From positions 1 through 34,583 of the IMG/VR virus record IMGVR_UViG_3300029309_000146: 34,583 nucleotides of DNA; one strand, written 5' to 3'. The number at the start of each line of letters is the position of its first letter. The stretch's first letter is position 1. Shown here one piece after another: positions 24,988 to 32,229 of this stretch. This DNA comes from a virus. A program made the translations under genes and the position numbers. A model generated the notes under the pieces. That model was not told where the DNA came from. It saw only the letters and a list, made by a program, of their open reading frames with translations, and ran no database searches.

Positions 24988-25496
24988 CTAAATTTTATTT
25001 TTTTGTTCACTTAGTTGCTTTTCCCTTTCTTCATTCTGTATCTCAAGATAAGCCATCCACCCATGAAATTCCTCTAAAGTCATTTCTTCTATTTCAGCTA
25101 GAGTTTTATGTAATTTTTCAGCTAAAACAAATTTTATTTGTAGTTGCCTATCTTCAATTACTTTTTTTTAATTTCTTCCTGGTCTATGTTACCCATAATT
25201 TCGGAAGCGACTCTTATTAAAACGCTTCTATCAACTCTATCTAAAAAAGCGCTTCTATCAGCAATGTTAAATAACTTTTCTCCATCTGCATCTAAAGCCT
25301 TGTAAATTAATACATAAGCAAGCAATTGTATTTCATCATCTTTTGCTAGCTTCATAAACTTAGAAGTCTCTGAAAGAGTAATCGGTTTACAGTAAATCTT
25401 TAACGGATTATCTGCATCCTCACCCCATTCAGGGACTTCTATAATTTTTGTATCAATGCTATCAAAATGCCTTGTTGCGTTATCTATTGCTGACAT
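24988..25496 (-). CDS. Tail assembly chaperone GT, made by -1 frameshift
   Basis: The zero-frame gene ends AAA AAA AAG TAA. The heptamer A-AAA-AAG (25167-25161, within eight consecutive A) allows a -1 slip. The new frame stays open for 57 codons from 25161 to the TAG at 24990-24988, giving a 169-aa fusion. The extension (VIEDRQLQIKFVLAEKLHKT, then EEMTLEEFHGWMAYLEIQNE) has the acidic helical look of lambda gpT, including a T-x-E-E-F-x-x-W-M-A-Y motif common in this protein. In lambda-like phages the G:GT ratio controls tail assembly on the tape measure. The slippery site, length and position between tube and tape-measure genes all agree. Confidence 0.88.
25158..25496 (-). CDS. Tail assembly chaperone G (zero-frame product)
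   Basis: The product is 112 aa: an N-terminal strand region (DTKIIEVPEWGEDADNPLKIYCKPIT) and a helical C-terminal half (LSETSKFMKLAKDDEIQLLA..., RSVLIRVASEIMGNIDQEEIKKK). The PEWG...PI.L pattern is typical of phage tail assembly chaperones. It binds the tape measure protein during tail assembly. The stop codon follows the slippery A run directly, which is the arrangement that produces the longer GT form. It starts two bases after the tube gene stop. Confidence 0.85.
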   Translation of the reverse strand: MSAIDNATRHFDSIDTKIIEVPEWGEDADNPLKIYCKPITLSETSKFMKLAKDDEIQLLAYVLIYKALDADGEKLFNIADRSAFLDRVDRSVLIRVASEIMGNIDQEEIKKK

Positions 25497-25498
25497 AA

Positions 25499-25888
25499 TT
25501 AATAAGTAGTAGTAGTTAAGCCGCCAGTACCTTGTACACTAATAGATGATTCTACAAGACCATCATGTGTAGCAGTAACAGATTTACCTGTAACAATTGC
25601 TGTACCAGTCAATTTAACAGCACCACTTCCTGTTCCTTCAGGAGCAAAGTTAAGTGTCACAGATGAACCGACAGATAAAGCTGTCTGTCCATTCGTATCA
25701 GTATCATCGTAAAGTACATCAACTGATCCACTAAAATCTTTTATAGAAGCTATGTAGCTTTTTGCTGCATCGCCCATCGATGTATCTTCAACTACGTCAA
25801 TATTTTCATCAATACTGTAACTCCTGATTTCAGCGATAGCGTTTGATCCAACCTGGACAGTTCCGCCTTTGCCTAAAAAAGTTGCCAT
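25499..25888 (-). CDS. Major tail tube protein
   Basis: The product is 129 aa, Gly/Ser/Thr-rich, opening MATFLGKGGTVQVGSNAIAE and then RSYSIDENIDVVEDTSMGDA, KDFSGSVDVLYDDTD and VTLNFAPEGTGSG. This is the strand order of the siphovirus tube fold (gpV N-domain family). It polymerises as hexameric rings around the tape measure. The ribosome binding site GAGGA precedes ATG, and the gene is the second most abundant virion component by role. There is no C-terminal Ig-like domain, unlike lambda gpV. Confidence 0.87.
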   Translation of the reverse strand: MATFLGKGGTVQVGSNAIAEIRSYSIDENIDVVEDTSMGDAAKSYIASIKDFSGSVDVLYDDTDTNGQTALSVGSSVTLNFAPEGTGSGAVKLTGTAIVTGKSVTATHDGLVESSISVQGTGGLTTTTY

Positions 25889-25890
25889 AA

Positions 25891-26037
25891 TTATTCCTCG
25901 TTTTTAGTTTTAGAAGAAGATTTAACTTTATCTTTCGATGGGGTTGCTTCTTCTTTCCAACCCTTACTTTTTAGATACTCAACACTATCAGGTTGTGCAT
26001 CTATAATAGTTTTGCCATTTGGACTAACTAATTTCAT
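25891..26037 (-). CDS. Small head-tail region protein (48 aa)
   Basis: The gene encodes 48 aa: a strand/helix start (MKLVSPNGKTIIDAQPDSVEYLKSKGWKEE) and a Lys/Ser-rich tail. GAGG lies upstream of its ATG, and its TAA is two bases before the tube gene ATG. The part ending in YLKSKGWK resembles short phage proteins found between head completion and tail tube genes. No function is assigned. Its tail composition resembles the end of the 69-aa protein at 26842-27051. Confidence 0.6.
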   Translation of the reverse strand: MKLVSPNGKTIIDAQPDSVEYLKSKGWKEEATPSKDKVKSSSKTKNEE

Positions 26038-26048
26038 AATTTTCCTCG

Positions 26049-26495
26049 CTAAACTGCCACGTCAGGATTAGTTTCCTTTACATGGTAAGTTGTTAAAAAT
26101 GTCAAAGTTGCATAACCAACAGGACTTTCGCCTTCTGCATTGAACTCTATTTCTGTTGACTCTATGTAAATATCTTTAGCCAAATTATTTAGAGTAGTAT
26201 CAGCAGCTATAGCTTCTTCAACCTCCTTGCATATTGTATCAATAGTATCATCAAAATTAGAATTTGCCTTTGCATAACACTCAACAATTAAAGATAATTC
26301 ACGTTCTGTTACTCTATCGGTGTGCATTACTAAGGGTTCTGAAGTTTCTGATTTTGAATAAATAATTAAAGCAGGAAGCTCATTATCTTGCAAAGCATAA
26401 ACTCTGCTTTGAAAGACTCTAGAAGCTGTAGTAGTAAGACCTGTTAAAACAGTACCTACTCTCTCACGAATTTGCTGGCGCACATGGTTTGCCAT
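26049..26495 (-). CDS. Tail terminator / minor tail protein (gpU-like)
   Basis: The product is 148 aa: an N-terminal helix HVRQQIRERVGTVLTGL, then RVFQSRVYALQDNELPALIIYSKSE and a beta region RELSLIVECYAKA, with FDDTIDTICKEVEEAI as the conserved helix and LTFLTTYHV at the end. The LPAL-I-Y motif and strand-helix-strand order fit gpU-type tail terminators, which stop tube growth and form the tail side of the neck. The position between the FII-like protein and the tube gene fits. A gpZ-like completion protein is the alternative. Confidence 0.75.
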   Translation of the reverse strand: MANHVRQQIRERVGTVLTGLTTTASRVFQSRVYALQDNELPALIIYSKSETSEPLVMHTDRVTERELSLIVECYAKANSNFDDTIDTICKEVEEAIAADTTLNNLAKDIYIESTEIEFNAEGESPVGYATLTFLTTYHVKETNPDVAV

Positions 26496-26842
26496 TACTG
26501 CTCCTGAAGAATAAGTTGCGTTATTCCAGTATTGTCAGGTTGCACATTTATAACTTTATAGGTAGCACCTGCCTTGATGGTAGTGCCATCAAGATTTTTA
26601 TATGCAGGAGCAACTATAGTATCGCCATGAGCAACACTAGGTACATCAGTTGTTTTGCAAAATGCTATTGGTTGAAAACCCTCAACATCTACAGTACCAA
26701 CATCAATACCAAAATATTCTTGCTCCAAGACAATATTGATAGATGATCCAGAGCCACCTTGAGGAGTATAGGTAACAGTCATACCATGACCTAAATCTGC
26801 ATCAAGATAGCCATTAAAATCCCTATCAAACTCAAGAGCCAT
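26495..26842 (-). CDS. Head-tail joining protein (lambda gpFII-like)
   Basis: The product is 115 aa and mostly beta, with a C-terminal GATYKVINVQPDNTGITQLILQEQ that matches the gpFII/ATP-binding-type attachment family: a conserved GxxYxVxxxxPDxxGxxxLxL pattern. It forms the ring to which the finished tail attaches. It shares TAATG with the upstream gene and a one-base junction with the terminator gene. Family and position agree well. Confidence 0.78.
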   Translation of the reverse strand: MALEFDRDFNGYLDADLGHGMTVTYTPQGGSGSSINIVLEQEYFGIDVGTVDVEGFQPIAFCKTTDVPSVAHGDTIVAPAYKNLDGTTIKAGATYKVINVQPDNTGITQLILQEQ

Positions 26843-27051
26843 TACTTCTTAGTTCTTTTCTTTGGCTTTGGAGCATCAGACTCTTCAAGTCCTACGCTTC
26901 TATTGGTTTCTTTTTTAGCTTTGCCCTTATACTCTTCAGCTTTGCCATAGCCAACTAATGATCTACCTTCATCAATAGGAAGTTCAACCACATCGCCTGC
27001 TTTGACCTTTTCTTTGTTTGCAACTGTGTCAGTTAATATTAAATATTTCAT
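26842..27051 (-). CDS. Small head-region protein (69 aa, lambda FI position)
   Basis: The start at 27051 (MKYLILTDTVANKEKVKAGDVVEL) is chosen because AAAGGTG lies five bases upstream; 21 further open codons upstream run through the hairpin at 27072-27091 and are unlikely to be coding. The product has a small beta core (VKAGDVVELPIDEGRSLVGYGKAEE) and a basic Lys-rich tail (PKPKKRTKK). Proteins with this L-x-D-x-x-x-x-G-x-V core and charged tail occur after capsid genes in many phages. DNA-packaging help, like lambda gpFI, is possible. Confidence 0.65.
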   Translation of the reverse strand: MKYLILTDTVANKEKVKAGDVVELPIDEGRSLVGYGKAEEYKGKAKKETNRSVGLEESDAPKPKKRTKK

Positions 27052-27071
27052 ATATTCACCTTTATTAAGTT

Positions 27072-27099
27072 GGGTGGCAATAGCGCCACCCATTTTTTT
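27072..27099 (+). terminator. Hairpin with plus-strand T-tract after the capsid gene
   Basis: GGGTGGC (27072-27078) and GCCACCC (27085-27091) form a perfect 7-bp GC-rich stem with a six-base loop. A run of seven T follows at 27093-27099 on the plus strand, the form of an intrinsic terminator for plus-strand transcription. On the minus strand, where all genes lie, the stem is followed by AACTTAATAAAGG, so termination would be weak and it may instead protect or attenuate the capsid mRNA. Confidence 0.6.
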
Positions 27100-27118
27100 A
27101 GTCGTTAAAACCACTCAA

Positions 27119-28366
27119 TTATGAACCAGCGCAGAATGAAACTGCATGTCTCACAGCGACATCAACTGATTGTAAAGCGACTATTCTCACAGTACCAGTA
27201 GTTGACTGAGAAAAAGGATCAACAACTAGGTCAAGGCCTCCAAACATACCTATAAGCAGGTCGTTAAAGTTACCAAAAACATAATTGTTAGCTGTTAACT
27301 GTGGAGAAACAACAGCACTATAGCCATTGATCTGATCGTTTTCAGCAACAAATTGTGCTGTGTTAGTTGCTTTCTCAGTAGTTTTCAATGTGCCATAGTT
27401 AGATGGATGTACTATGTAAGCTAAATCGCCTAGTAGTGCGTTATCCACTCTGACTGCTGTTTCCATTGCTACCATTTCTGCAAAAGTAGGCGCAGCAGCA
27501 CTTGAAAGTGATACTGTGTTAATTCCTGAAGTGTTAGTAATACCTGTTGGATTACCTGAACTTCCTGATCCCTCTAATGCAGCATCATCAATAGCAATAG
27601 CCATTGAAGCAGCTAGATCGTTTCTAACAAGATTTTCTACGTCCAAAGATGATTGAATCATAAGTTGTCTTGTAATGTCTGTAAACGCACCTAATGACTT
27701 AGGAGACATACTTACATTGCCAACTGTTAACTCTGATTCACCAGCAGCGCCACCTTCTGAACTAATAAAAGCAGCAGATGCAGCAGCAGTTTTCTTTGGT
27801 ATCTTAACATCGCCTGTAAGACCATTTAGCATAGTTGCTAATGGCATAACAGCAGAGTTATTTCTTAGTACATCAATGAAATCACCTGCTCTGTAATCTT
27901 GACCGATTAGGTCTCCATCACTTCCAGCAGATAAATCTCTCTGATTCCAATTTCTTAAAACTTCATCTGGCAACATAATACCTTGAGCAGTTTGACCATA
28001 CTCTCTTTGTGCTGCTTCTGAAGCTTCAAATTCAAACTTAGCATTTTCTTGAGCTTTCCTATCTGTAGGATTAGCCATCGCATTAATAGCTCTCATTATG
28101 CTAAATCTTTTAGTTTCTTTCTCTGTAAGACCAATATCTTTTGGAGTTTCTAAAGGCACATCATTAGATATGTTATCTAATAATAGACCTCTAAATTCTT
28201 CAACAGATTTGCCTTCAGATATAGCTTGGTGTGCTAAATCTCTTTTATTGTGCTTAACAGCTAAATCAAGAATCTCTTTTGAGTTTCTTGCAAATTCTTT
28301 TTTAGCAGCTTCAGCACTTTCTGATCTAACATCATCAAGATTAATTTCTTTCTTTTCTTCTGACAT
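27119..28366 (-). CDS. Nested start: major capsid protein alone
   Basis: Codon 573 is ATG (28366-28364) preceded by AAGGATAGAAATA, a usable ribosome binding site. The product, 415 aa from MSEEKKEINLDDV, has the usual length of an HK97-type capsid precursor: an N-terminal helical, charged delta/scaffold-like region (573-690), then LPDEVLRNWNQRDLSAGS, VKIPKKTAAASAAFISSEG, FTDITRQLMIQSSLDVEN and GSGSSGNPTGI, and a C-terminal VRIVALQSVDVAVRHAVSF. Initiation here would supply the many capsid copies needed relative to protease. It is the clearest capsid boundary in the fused frame. Confidence 0.7.
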   Translation of the reverse strand: MSEEKKEINLDDVRSESAEAAKKEFARNSKEILDLAVKHNKRDLAHQAISEGKSVEEFRGLLLDNISNDVPLETPKDIGLTEKETKRFSIMRAINAMANPTDRKAQENAKFEFEASEAAQREYGQTAQGIMLPDEVLRNWNQRDLSAGSDGDLIGQDYRAGDFIDVLRNNSAVMPLATMLNGLTGDVKIPKKTAAASAAFISSEGGAAGESELTVGNVSMSPKSLGAFTDITRQLMIQSSLDVENLVRNDLAASMAIAIDDAALEGSGSSGNPTGITNTSGINTVSLSSAAAPTFAEMVAMETAVRVDNALLGDLAYIVHPSNYGTLKTTEKATNTAQFVAENDQINGYSAVVSPQLTANNYVFGNFNDLLIGMFGGLDLVVDPFSQSTTGTVRIVALQSVDVAVRHAVSFCAGS

Positions 28367-29062
28367 TATTTCTATCCTTGCTTTTTCAGCAATTTCTTTA
28401 GAACGTCCGACACCGACTTTACGACTAGAATCTGCTGGCACAGCAACAGAGGATACCTCTAAAGGTGTCCAGCTTGCTCTGTAGTAGTTTTCGTCTTTTT
28501 CTTTCATTCTGGTTAATTTATCTACTCGATAGCCAACGCTAATATTCATGCGTATGCCATCAAGCACATCTCTAAATACTTCTTCAGCAAGATCAGATCG
28601 ACCAAATCTGACCACAGCAACAGTTCTTTGCGCTGCCTGATCAAGTTTAAATTCTTCAACAACACCAATTACCTGATCCATCTTATGATCAAGTAGCAAT
28701 GGCGCTCGTCCAGATTGCATAAACTCCATGTTTATTTCTTCTGGTGAATGTCCTAGAACTTCCATTCCAAAACTTCTTTCAACTGGCTCTTCACTAGAAA
28801 CACCAATCCTTACACGTCTATTTTCTTCATCGACAAATTCCGATCTTGATAAATCAATAGTTCTGTATTCAACTTTTAAGTCAACTACATTTCTATTTTT
28901 TTCATCTTCATCATCATCGCCATAATGATATGGACGTGCTTCTTCAGGCATTTCCACCTCTTCGCCTTCTTGTCCATCCTCAAGGTGCTTTGCAAACTCG
29001 ACAACAACTTTTTCGCCTGTTTCCGCAACATTGAGGATATGTCTATCGTCTTTATCATTCAT
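27119..29062 (-). CDS. Nested start: protease-capsid product
   Basis: Codon 341 of the long frame is ATG (29062-29060), preceded by AAAGAGGAGAAATCT, a nearly ideal ribosome binding site with six bases between GAGGAG and ATG. Translation here would give 647 aa starting MNDKDDRHILN, containing the S78 protease and the capsid but not the cupredoxin region. A strong internal site at a domain boundary is unlikely to be chance, so this form is probably made alongside or instead of the full-length protein. The protease would then cut the chain to free the capsid subunit. Confidence 0.6.
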   Translation of the reverse strand: MNDKDDRHILNVAETGEKVVVEFAKHLEDGQEGEEVEMPEEARPYHYGDDDEDEKNRNVVDLKVEYRTIDLSRSEFVDEENRRVRIGVSSEEPVERSFGMEVLGHSPEEINMEFMQSGRAPLLLDHKMDQVIGVVEEFKLDQAAQRTVAVVRFGRSDLAEEVFRDVLDGIRMNISVGYRVDKLTRMKEKDENYYRASWTPLEVSSVAVPADSSRKVGVGRSKEIAEKARIEIMSEEKKEINLDDVRSESAEAAKKEFARNSKEILDLAVKHNKRDLAHQAISEGKSVEEFRGLLLDNISNDVPLETPKDIGLTEKETKRFSIMRAINAMANPTDRKAQENAKFEFEASEAAQREYGQTAQGIMLPDEVLRNWNQRDLSAGSDGDLIGQDYRAGDFIDVLRNNSAVMPLATMLNGLTGDVKIPKKTAAASAAFISSEGGAAGESELTVGNVSMSPKSLGAFTDITRQLMIQSSLDVENLVRNDLAASMAIAIDDAALEGSGSSGNPTGITNTSGINTVSLSSAAAPTFAEMVAMETAVRVDNALLGDLAYIVHPSNYGTLKTTEKATNTAQFVAENDQINGYSAVVSPQLTANNYVFGNFNDLLIGMFGGLDLVVDPFSQSTTGTVRIVALQSVDVAVRHAVSFCAGS

Positions 29063-30082
29063 AGATTTCTCCTCTTTATTTTTACTTGATAAAGGATGTG
29101 ATGCAGGAAGCAAATCAGTATCATGCTTTCCTGACTTAAATCTGCCTGTTCTTAGAACACGCAAAAAATTATTTACTCTTGCCATCGCCCATTGTTCTTT
29201 TGACTTAACTGTGGGACGTACGCTTTGAGGCGATGTTTTAAAAGCACCGATTCCTCTGTTGTAAACTTTTTGTAATGTTGCATAACTTGTTCTTTTAGAT
29301 GGGTTGTCGCCAACTTCTTTGTTATGCTCTCTTGCTTTTTCTCTTAAAGTATCTTCTGTTCCTCTAACATTTCTTTCATCGTTATCTTGTATCATTATCT
29401 TATTACCCATGCCTGCGTGATTAATACAATAATAATATAGGTCTGGAGTATTTACATCAATCTCAATACTTATACTCGAATCTGCTTCGCCAGCTTTGCC
29501 AACAACTTTTACATTTGTTTTATACTCTTGACCATCATTGTGAATACCATCTTCTGTTGTTGAAAAACGCAATCCATGTGTTTTATTGGATTGATCTGAT
29601 GTATTAAATACGTAGGTGTTGCCAATCTCTAACATTAAACTTGGTGATAACTCGCCATCTAAATAAAACTTGTTCCCTTCACCATATTTGTTTTCACCTT
29701 TTTTAATTATAACTTTATACTCAATAGTCTCGTTTCTCACACTAACAATACCCTTTTCATTTTTCATTTTTTCAACAAACCTCTTTGACCAACTAAATCC
29801 TGCATCTCCACCCCATAACGCCCATGCTATCCTACCATTAGAAGGGTAGCCATCTTCACCAGGCCTAAAACCTTCTGCTTGTTTATCTACCTCATGTCTT
29901 GAGAAAAAGCTAAACATTCTCTTAACAGTATCATCTGATAAATTCTCACCATTAACAATTTGTCTTGCTCTAGTAGCTCCAACCCTAGTTCCTCCTCTAC
30001 CAAATTCAGCACGCCAATCTATACCCTTTTGCGCTTCGGCTTTCATGCCCTCATTTGGTCTAGGCATCCTCATCATCTCCAC
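27119..30082 (-). CDS. Fused head protein: cupredoxin-like accessory region, S78 prohead protease and HK97-fold major capsid
   Basis: This open frame of 987 codons starts GTG at 30082, or ATG at 30076, 30073 or 30067; GGTGGAG favours an ATG. Residues 22-105 hold a conserved phage head-region module (FGRGGTRVGATRARQI, RHEVDKQAEGF, GYPSNGRIAWALWGGD). Residues about 120-232 look cupredoxin-like: His169 and the C-x2-H-x2-M set Cys219, His222, Met225. Residues 235-335 end in DTDLLPASHP. The S78 protease spans about 400-560 with His466 (LLLDHK) and Ser515 (ISVGY). The capsid is 573-987. Whether the full chain is made or the parts come from nested starts is not decided. It overlaps the portal gene by up to 23 bases. 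Confidence 0.9.
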   Translation of the reverse strand: MEMMRMPRPNEGMKAEAQKGIDWRAEFGRGGTRVGATRARQIVNGENLSDDTVKRMFSFFSRHEVDKQAEGFRPGEDGYPSNGRIAWALWGGDAGFSWSKRFVEKMKNEKGIVSVRNETIEYKVIIKKGENKYGEGNKFYLDGELSPSLMLEIGNTYVFNTSDQSNKTHGLRFSTTEDGIHNDGQEYKTNVKVVGKAGEADSSISIEIDVNTPDLYYYCINHAGMGNKIMIQDNDERNVRGTEDTLREKAREHNKEVGDNPSKRTSYATLQKVYNRGIGAFKTSPQSVRPTVKSKEQWAMARVNNFLRVLRTGRFKSGKHDTDLLPASHPLSSKNKEEKSMNDKDDRHILNVAETGEKVVVEFAKHLEDGQEGEEVEMPEEARPYHYGDDDEDEKNRNVVDLKVEYRTIDLSRSEFVDEENRRVRIGVSSEEPVERSFGMEVLGHSPEEINMEFMQSGRAPLLLDHKMDQVIGVVEEFKLDQAAQRTVAVVRFGRSDLAEEVFRDVLDGIRMNISVGYRVDKLTRMKEKDENYYRASWTPLEVSSVAVPADSSRKVGVGRSKEIAEKARIEIMSEEKKEINLDDVRSESAEAAKKEFARNSKEILDLAVKHNKRDLAHQAISEGKSVEEFRGLLLDNISNDVPLETPKDIGLTEKETKRFSIMRAINAMANPTDRKAQENAKFEFEASEAAQREYGQTAQGIMLPDEVLRNWNQRDLSAGSDGDLIGQDYRAGDFIDVLRNNSAVMPLATMLNGLTGDVKIPKKTAAASAAFISSEGGAAGESELTVGNVSMSPKSLGAFTDITRQLMIQSSLDVENLVRNDLAASMAIAIDDAALEGSGSSGNPTGITNTSGINTVSLSSAAAPTFAEMVAMETAVRVDNALLGDLAYIVHPSNYGTLKTTEKATNTAQFVAENDQINGYSAVVSPQLTANNYVFGNFNDLLIGMFGGLDLVVDPFSQSTTGTVRIVALQSVDVAVRHAVSFCAGS
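29060..29077 (-). promoter_or_regulatory. Internal ribosome binding site within the head-protein frame
   Basis: The minus strand reads AAAGAGGAGAAATCTATG inside the 987-codon frame. The Shine-Dalgarno core GAGGAG and six-base spacing are as good as any gene start in the window. It falls between the accessory region and the protease. Confidence 0.65.
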
Positions 30083-31553
30083 CTAGTATTTTTGCTTCAA
30101 CTGGTAGTTTAGTACCAAAGGGTTGATACGCTAACTCTATGTCGTATTGTTTTGCTAGCTCTAATTCTTTTTGATGTTGTTCAAAAAGCTCTTCTACATC
30201 TCTGCCAAAGGTTGATGTAATATCACTATAAGTTATTGTGCCATTCTGCAATCCGATTACATTTGCTTGCATTTCTTTTAATGGATCAATATGCGCAAAC
30301 GATCTTGGCATATAAGTTATACCTCTAGCAAACTTGTCAAACTTACCCATTGGTAAATTTATATAACCTGTCGATATTGTCATCTCAAGCCAAGCTTTAA
30401 ATATAGGATCAACAAAATGCTCTATTACAAATTGCTGCATAATTTGATAGTTGCTTCTATCTTCTAAAGCTCCTTGTCTAATGCTTGAATAATTAACAGA
30501 TGTTAAATCGTTACTTAAGCTGTGATAAGAAATGTTTAGTCCGCTTGCAATACTTCGCAGTACACTTGTTGTAAAAGAATCAAAAGCTGAATTAGGATGT
30601 GATGGATCAAAAGCTTTAAAATCCATGCCTGCTGGCAATTGTTCAAATACACCTGCTTGAGCAGTCATTGTAGGATTAAATGTGTCCTCAAAATCACCAT
30701 CGCCAACATAGCCATCTCCGTCAGGACTTATAAAAAATCCTTGCTTAGAAGCTCCAACTCTTGCAGCTACTATCTCTGCTTCAAGATATGCGTTTAATTG
30801 TTTTACATTTGCCATTACAGGTGCAATAAAAGATACACCTCTTGTTTGTTCTGCTCTGTTTGGTAAATATGCGTGTATTATTTCTTCAGCAGGCACTCTT
30901 ATATACTCTTGAGCAGGTTTTGGGTAGGTATTGCTATAAGGATGTTTTTTAAATAAATGATAAGCAATAGGTTTATCATTTCTGTCAACCTCGACACCCA
31001 TCTTTATACTTCTACCATTTGGCAAAGTGCTGTCATTTTTTTGCTCGTCTAAATGATCTGCTTCTAAAAATTGTATTTGAAAGCCAAAAGGCGAATCAGA
31101 AGTTTTGACTTTGCGAATCAGCACTTCTCCATCTCTTAATAGAGTTTCTATAAATATTTTTTGACAGTCTAAAAATGAAAGCCTGCCATTAAGTGTACAG
31201 TTGCCAAGCTGTGACCATTCTTTCCAGCTTCTTTCAATCAGCAGGTTAGCTCCAATGTCCAACGACCTATCATCATTGTACGATTTGGAGCTTACTCTTA
31301 CGCCTTGCTTGCCAATGACATTAGATACCATCAAATTTAAGTATCTTGAGATATATGCATCATTGCGTGCTAACTCTCGACCTCTGTCTCTTAAGATTCT
31401 AAGGTTGTCTTTGACTTCTGCATCGGCACTTGTAGAGCTTGTTAAAAAGTCTGCAAATAATCTACCTGTATTTGCGCCTTGATAACTTCTTCTGAAAGTT
31501 TTTTTCTTAACTTTCTTTTTGTTATTTCCTAATAAATTATCGTACCAAGCCAT
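30060..31553 (-). CDS. Portal protein (lambda gpB family)
   Basis: The product is 497 aa. A basic N-terminus (NNKKKVKKKTFRRSYQGANTGR) leads into RILRDRGRELARNDAYISRYLNLMVSNVIG, which is typical of lambda-type portals. LNGRLSFLDCQKIFIETLLRDGEVLIRKV, RAEQTRGVSFIAPVMANVKQLNAYLEAEIVAARV and the SYHSLSNDLTSVNYSSIRQGALEDR segment follow, all family hallmarks. Twelve subunits would form the DNA entry vertex. The C-terminus is acidic (GGDDEDA). It starts one base inside the connector gene stop and its end overlaps the head-protein start. Confidence 0.93.
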   Translation of the reverse strand: MAWYDNLLGNNKKKVKKKTFRRSYQGANTGRLFADFLTSSTSADAEVKDNLRILRDRGRELARNDAYISRYLNLMVSNVIGKQGVRVSSKSYNDDRSLDIGANLLIERSWKEWSQLGNCTLNGRLSFLDCQKIFIETLLRDGEVLIRKVKTSDSPFGFQIQFLEADHLDEQKNDSTLPNGRSIKMGVEVDRNDKPIAYHLFKKHPYSNTYPKPAQEYIRVPAEEIIHAYLPNRAEQTRGVSFIAPVMANVKQLNAYLEAEIVAARVGASKQGFFISPDGDGYVGDGDFEDTFNPTMTAQAGVFEQLPAGMDFKAFDPSHPNSAFDSFTTSVLRSIASGLNISYHSLSNDLTSVNYSSIRQGALEDRSNYQIMQQFVIEHFVDPIFKAWLEMTISTGYINLPMGKFDKFARGITYMPRSFAHIDPLKEMQANVIGLQNGTITYSDITSTFGRDVEELFEQHQKELELAKQYDIELAYQPFGTKLPVEAKILGGDDEDA

Positions 31554-32185
31554 TATGTATAATCTGTTGGATTTATTGAAGATGAGGAATTACCAAACTT
31601 TACCTTGATAGTATTTCCTGATCCTTGCTTATTTCTTATTCTAGCTAATTTTATTTCTTTCAAATATTCTGCTTTGTATCTATCTCTTAGCTCCATTAGG
31701 TCAGGTATTGGAGTTCGTGAAAGTGATCTACCTGCAATTGACATAGATGCTTGATCGATTGTTGCTCTGCCTTCTAAAACACTTTCTATTGCATCAAGAA
31801 CTTTTTTTGCATGACTTCTAAGATCAGCATTTGTGTTAGCAAGATTGGTTGTAATCTCTGTTCTACCAGAATCTACCATAATGCGCTCTGAATCAGAGCT
31901 TCTTGTTACATAAGCTTCCCAAATATAATCGCCTGGAGTATAACTTGCTGTAGTTGATGAGCCAACCTCTATGTAGTATGTACTATCGGCTTCTGTTGCA
32001 GTAATTGTAAACTTTTTACTTCCGCCACCACCAACGTCAGAATGAAATTCATAGGTAAGAGCAAACGTACCAACTGCATAATCATTAGCAAGATCATCTC
32101 TTCGCCAAGTAAATCGATCACCAGCAACAAGTTTTGCAGGTTCAGCAGTTGGGTAATTTGTTCTGTCGAATCTATTGCTCAACAA
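31553..32185 (-). CDS. gpW-like head-tail connector with extra N-terminal beta domain, TTG start
   Basis: The product is up to 210 aa. Two adjacent TTG codons (32185 and 32182) are the only candidate starts; GAGG lies seven bases before the second, so 32182 is preferred. Residues 1-110 are predicted beta (FTWRRDDLANDYAVGTFALTYEF, ADSTYYIEVGSS, YTPGDYIWEAYVTR). The C-terminal part (VLDAIESVLEGRATIDQASMS, IPDLMELRDRYKAEYLKEI) has the helical pattern of gpW-type connectors. The place between large terminase and portal is that of lambda W. The N-terminal domain is an addition compared with the 68-aa lambda protein. A promoter-like element and inverted repeat precede it. Confidence 0.65.
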   Translation of the reverse strand: MLSNRFDRTNYPTAEPAKLVAGDRFTWRRDDLANDYAVGTFALTYEFHSDVGGGGSKKFTITATEADSTYYIEVGSSTTASYTPGDYIWEAYVTRSSDSERIMVDSGRTEITTNLANTNADLRSHAKKVLDAIESVLEGRATIDQASMSIAGRSLSRTPIPDLMELRDRYKAEYLKEIKLARIRNKQGSGNTIKVKFGNSSSSINPTDYT

Positions 32186-32192
32186 TAATCCT

Positions 32193-32229
32193 CATAAATG
32201 TTATAGATACACCTACATATAACATTATG
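32193..32229. promoter_or_regulatory. 12-13-bp inverted repeat before the connector gene
   Basis: CATAAATGTTATA (32193-32205) and TATAACATTATG (32218-32229) are inverted copies differing by one extra A, separated by 12 bases. The arms lie between the -10-like sequence and the ribosome binding site. They could be an operator or form an RNA hairpin in the leader of the portal/head transcript. Confidence 0.5.

Noticed and set aside
27052-27114. Upstream extension of the 69-aa head protein
   Set aside because: It runs through a perfect GC-rich hairpin, and the start at 27051 has its own ribosome binding site.
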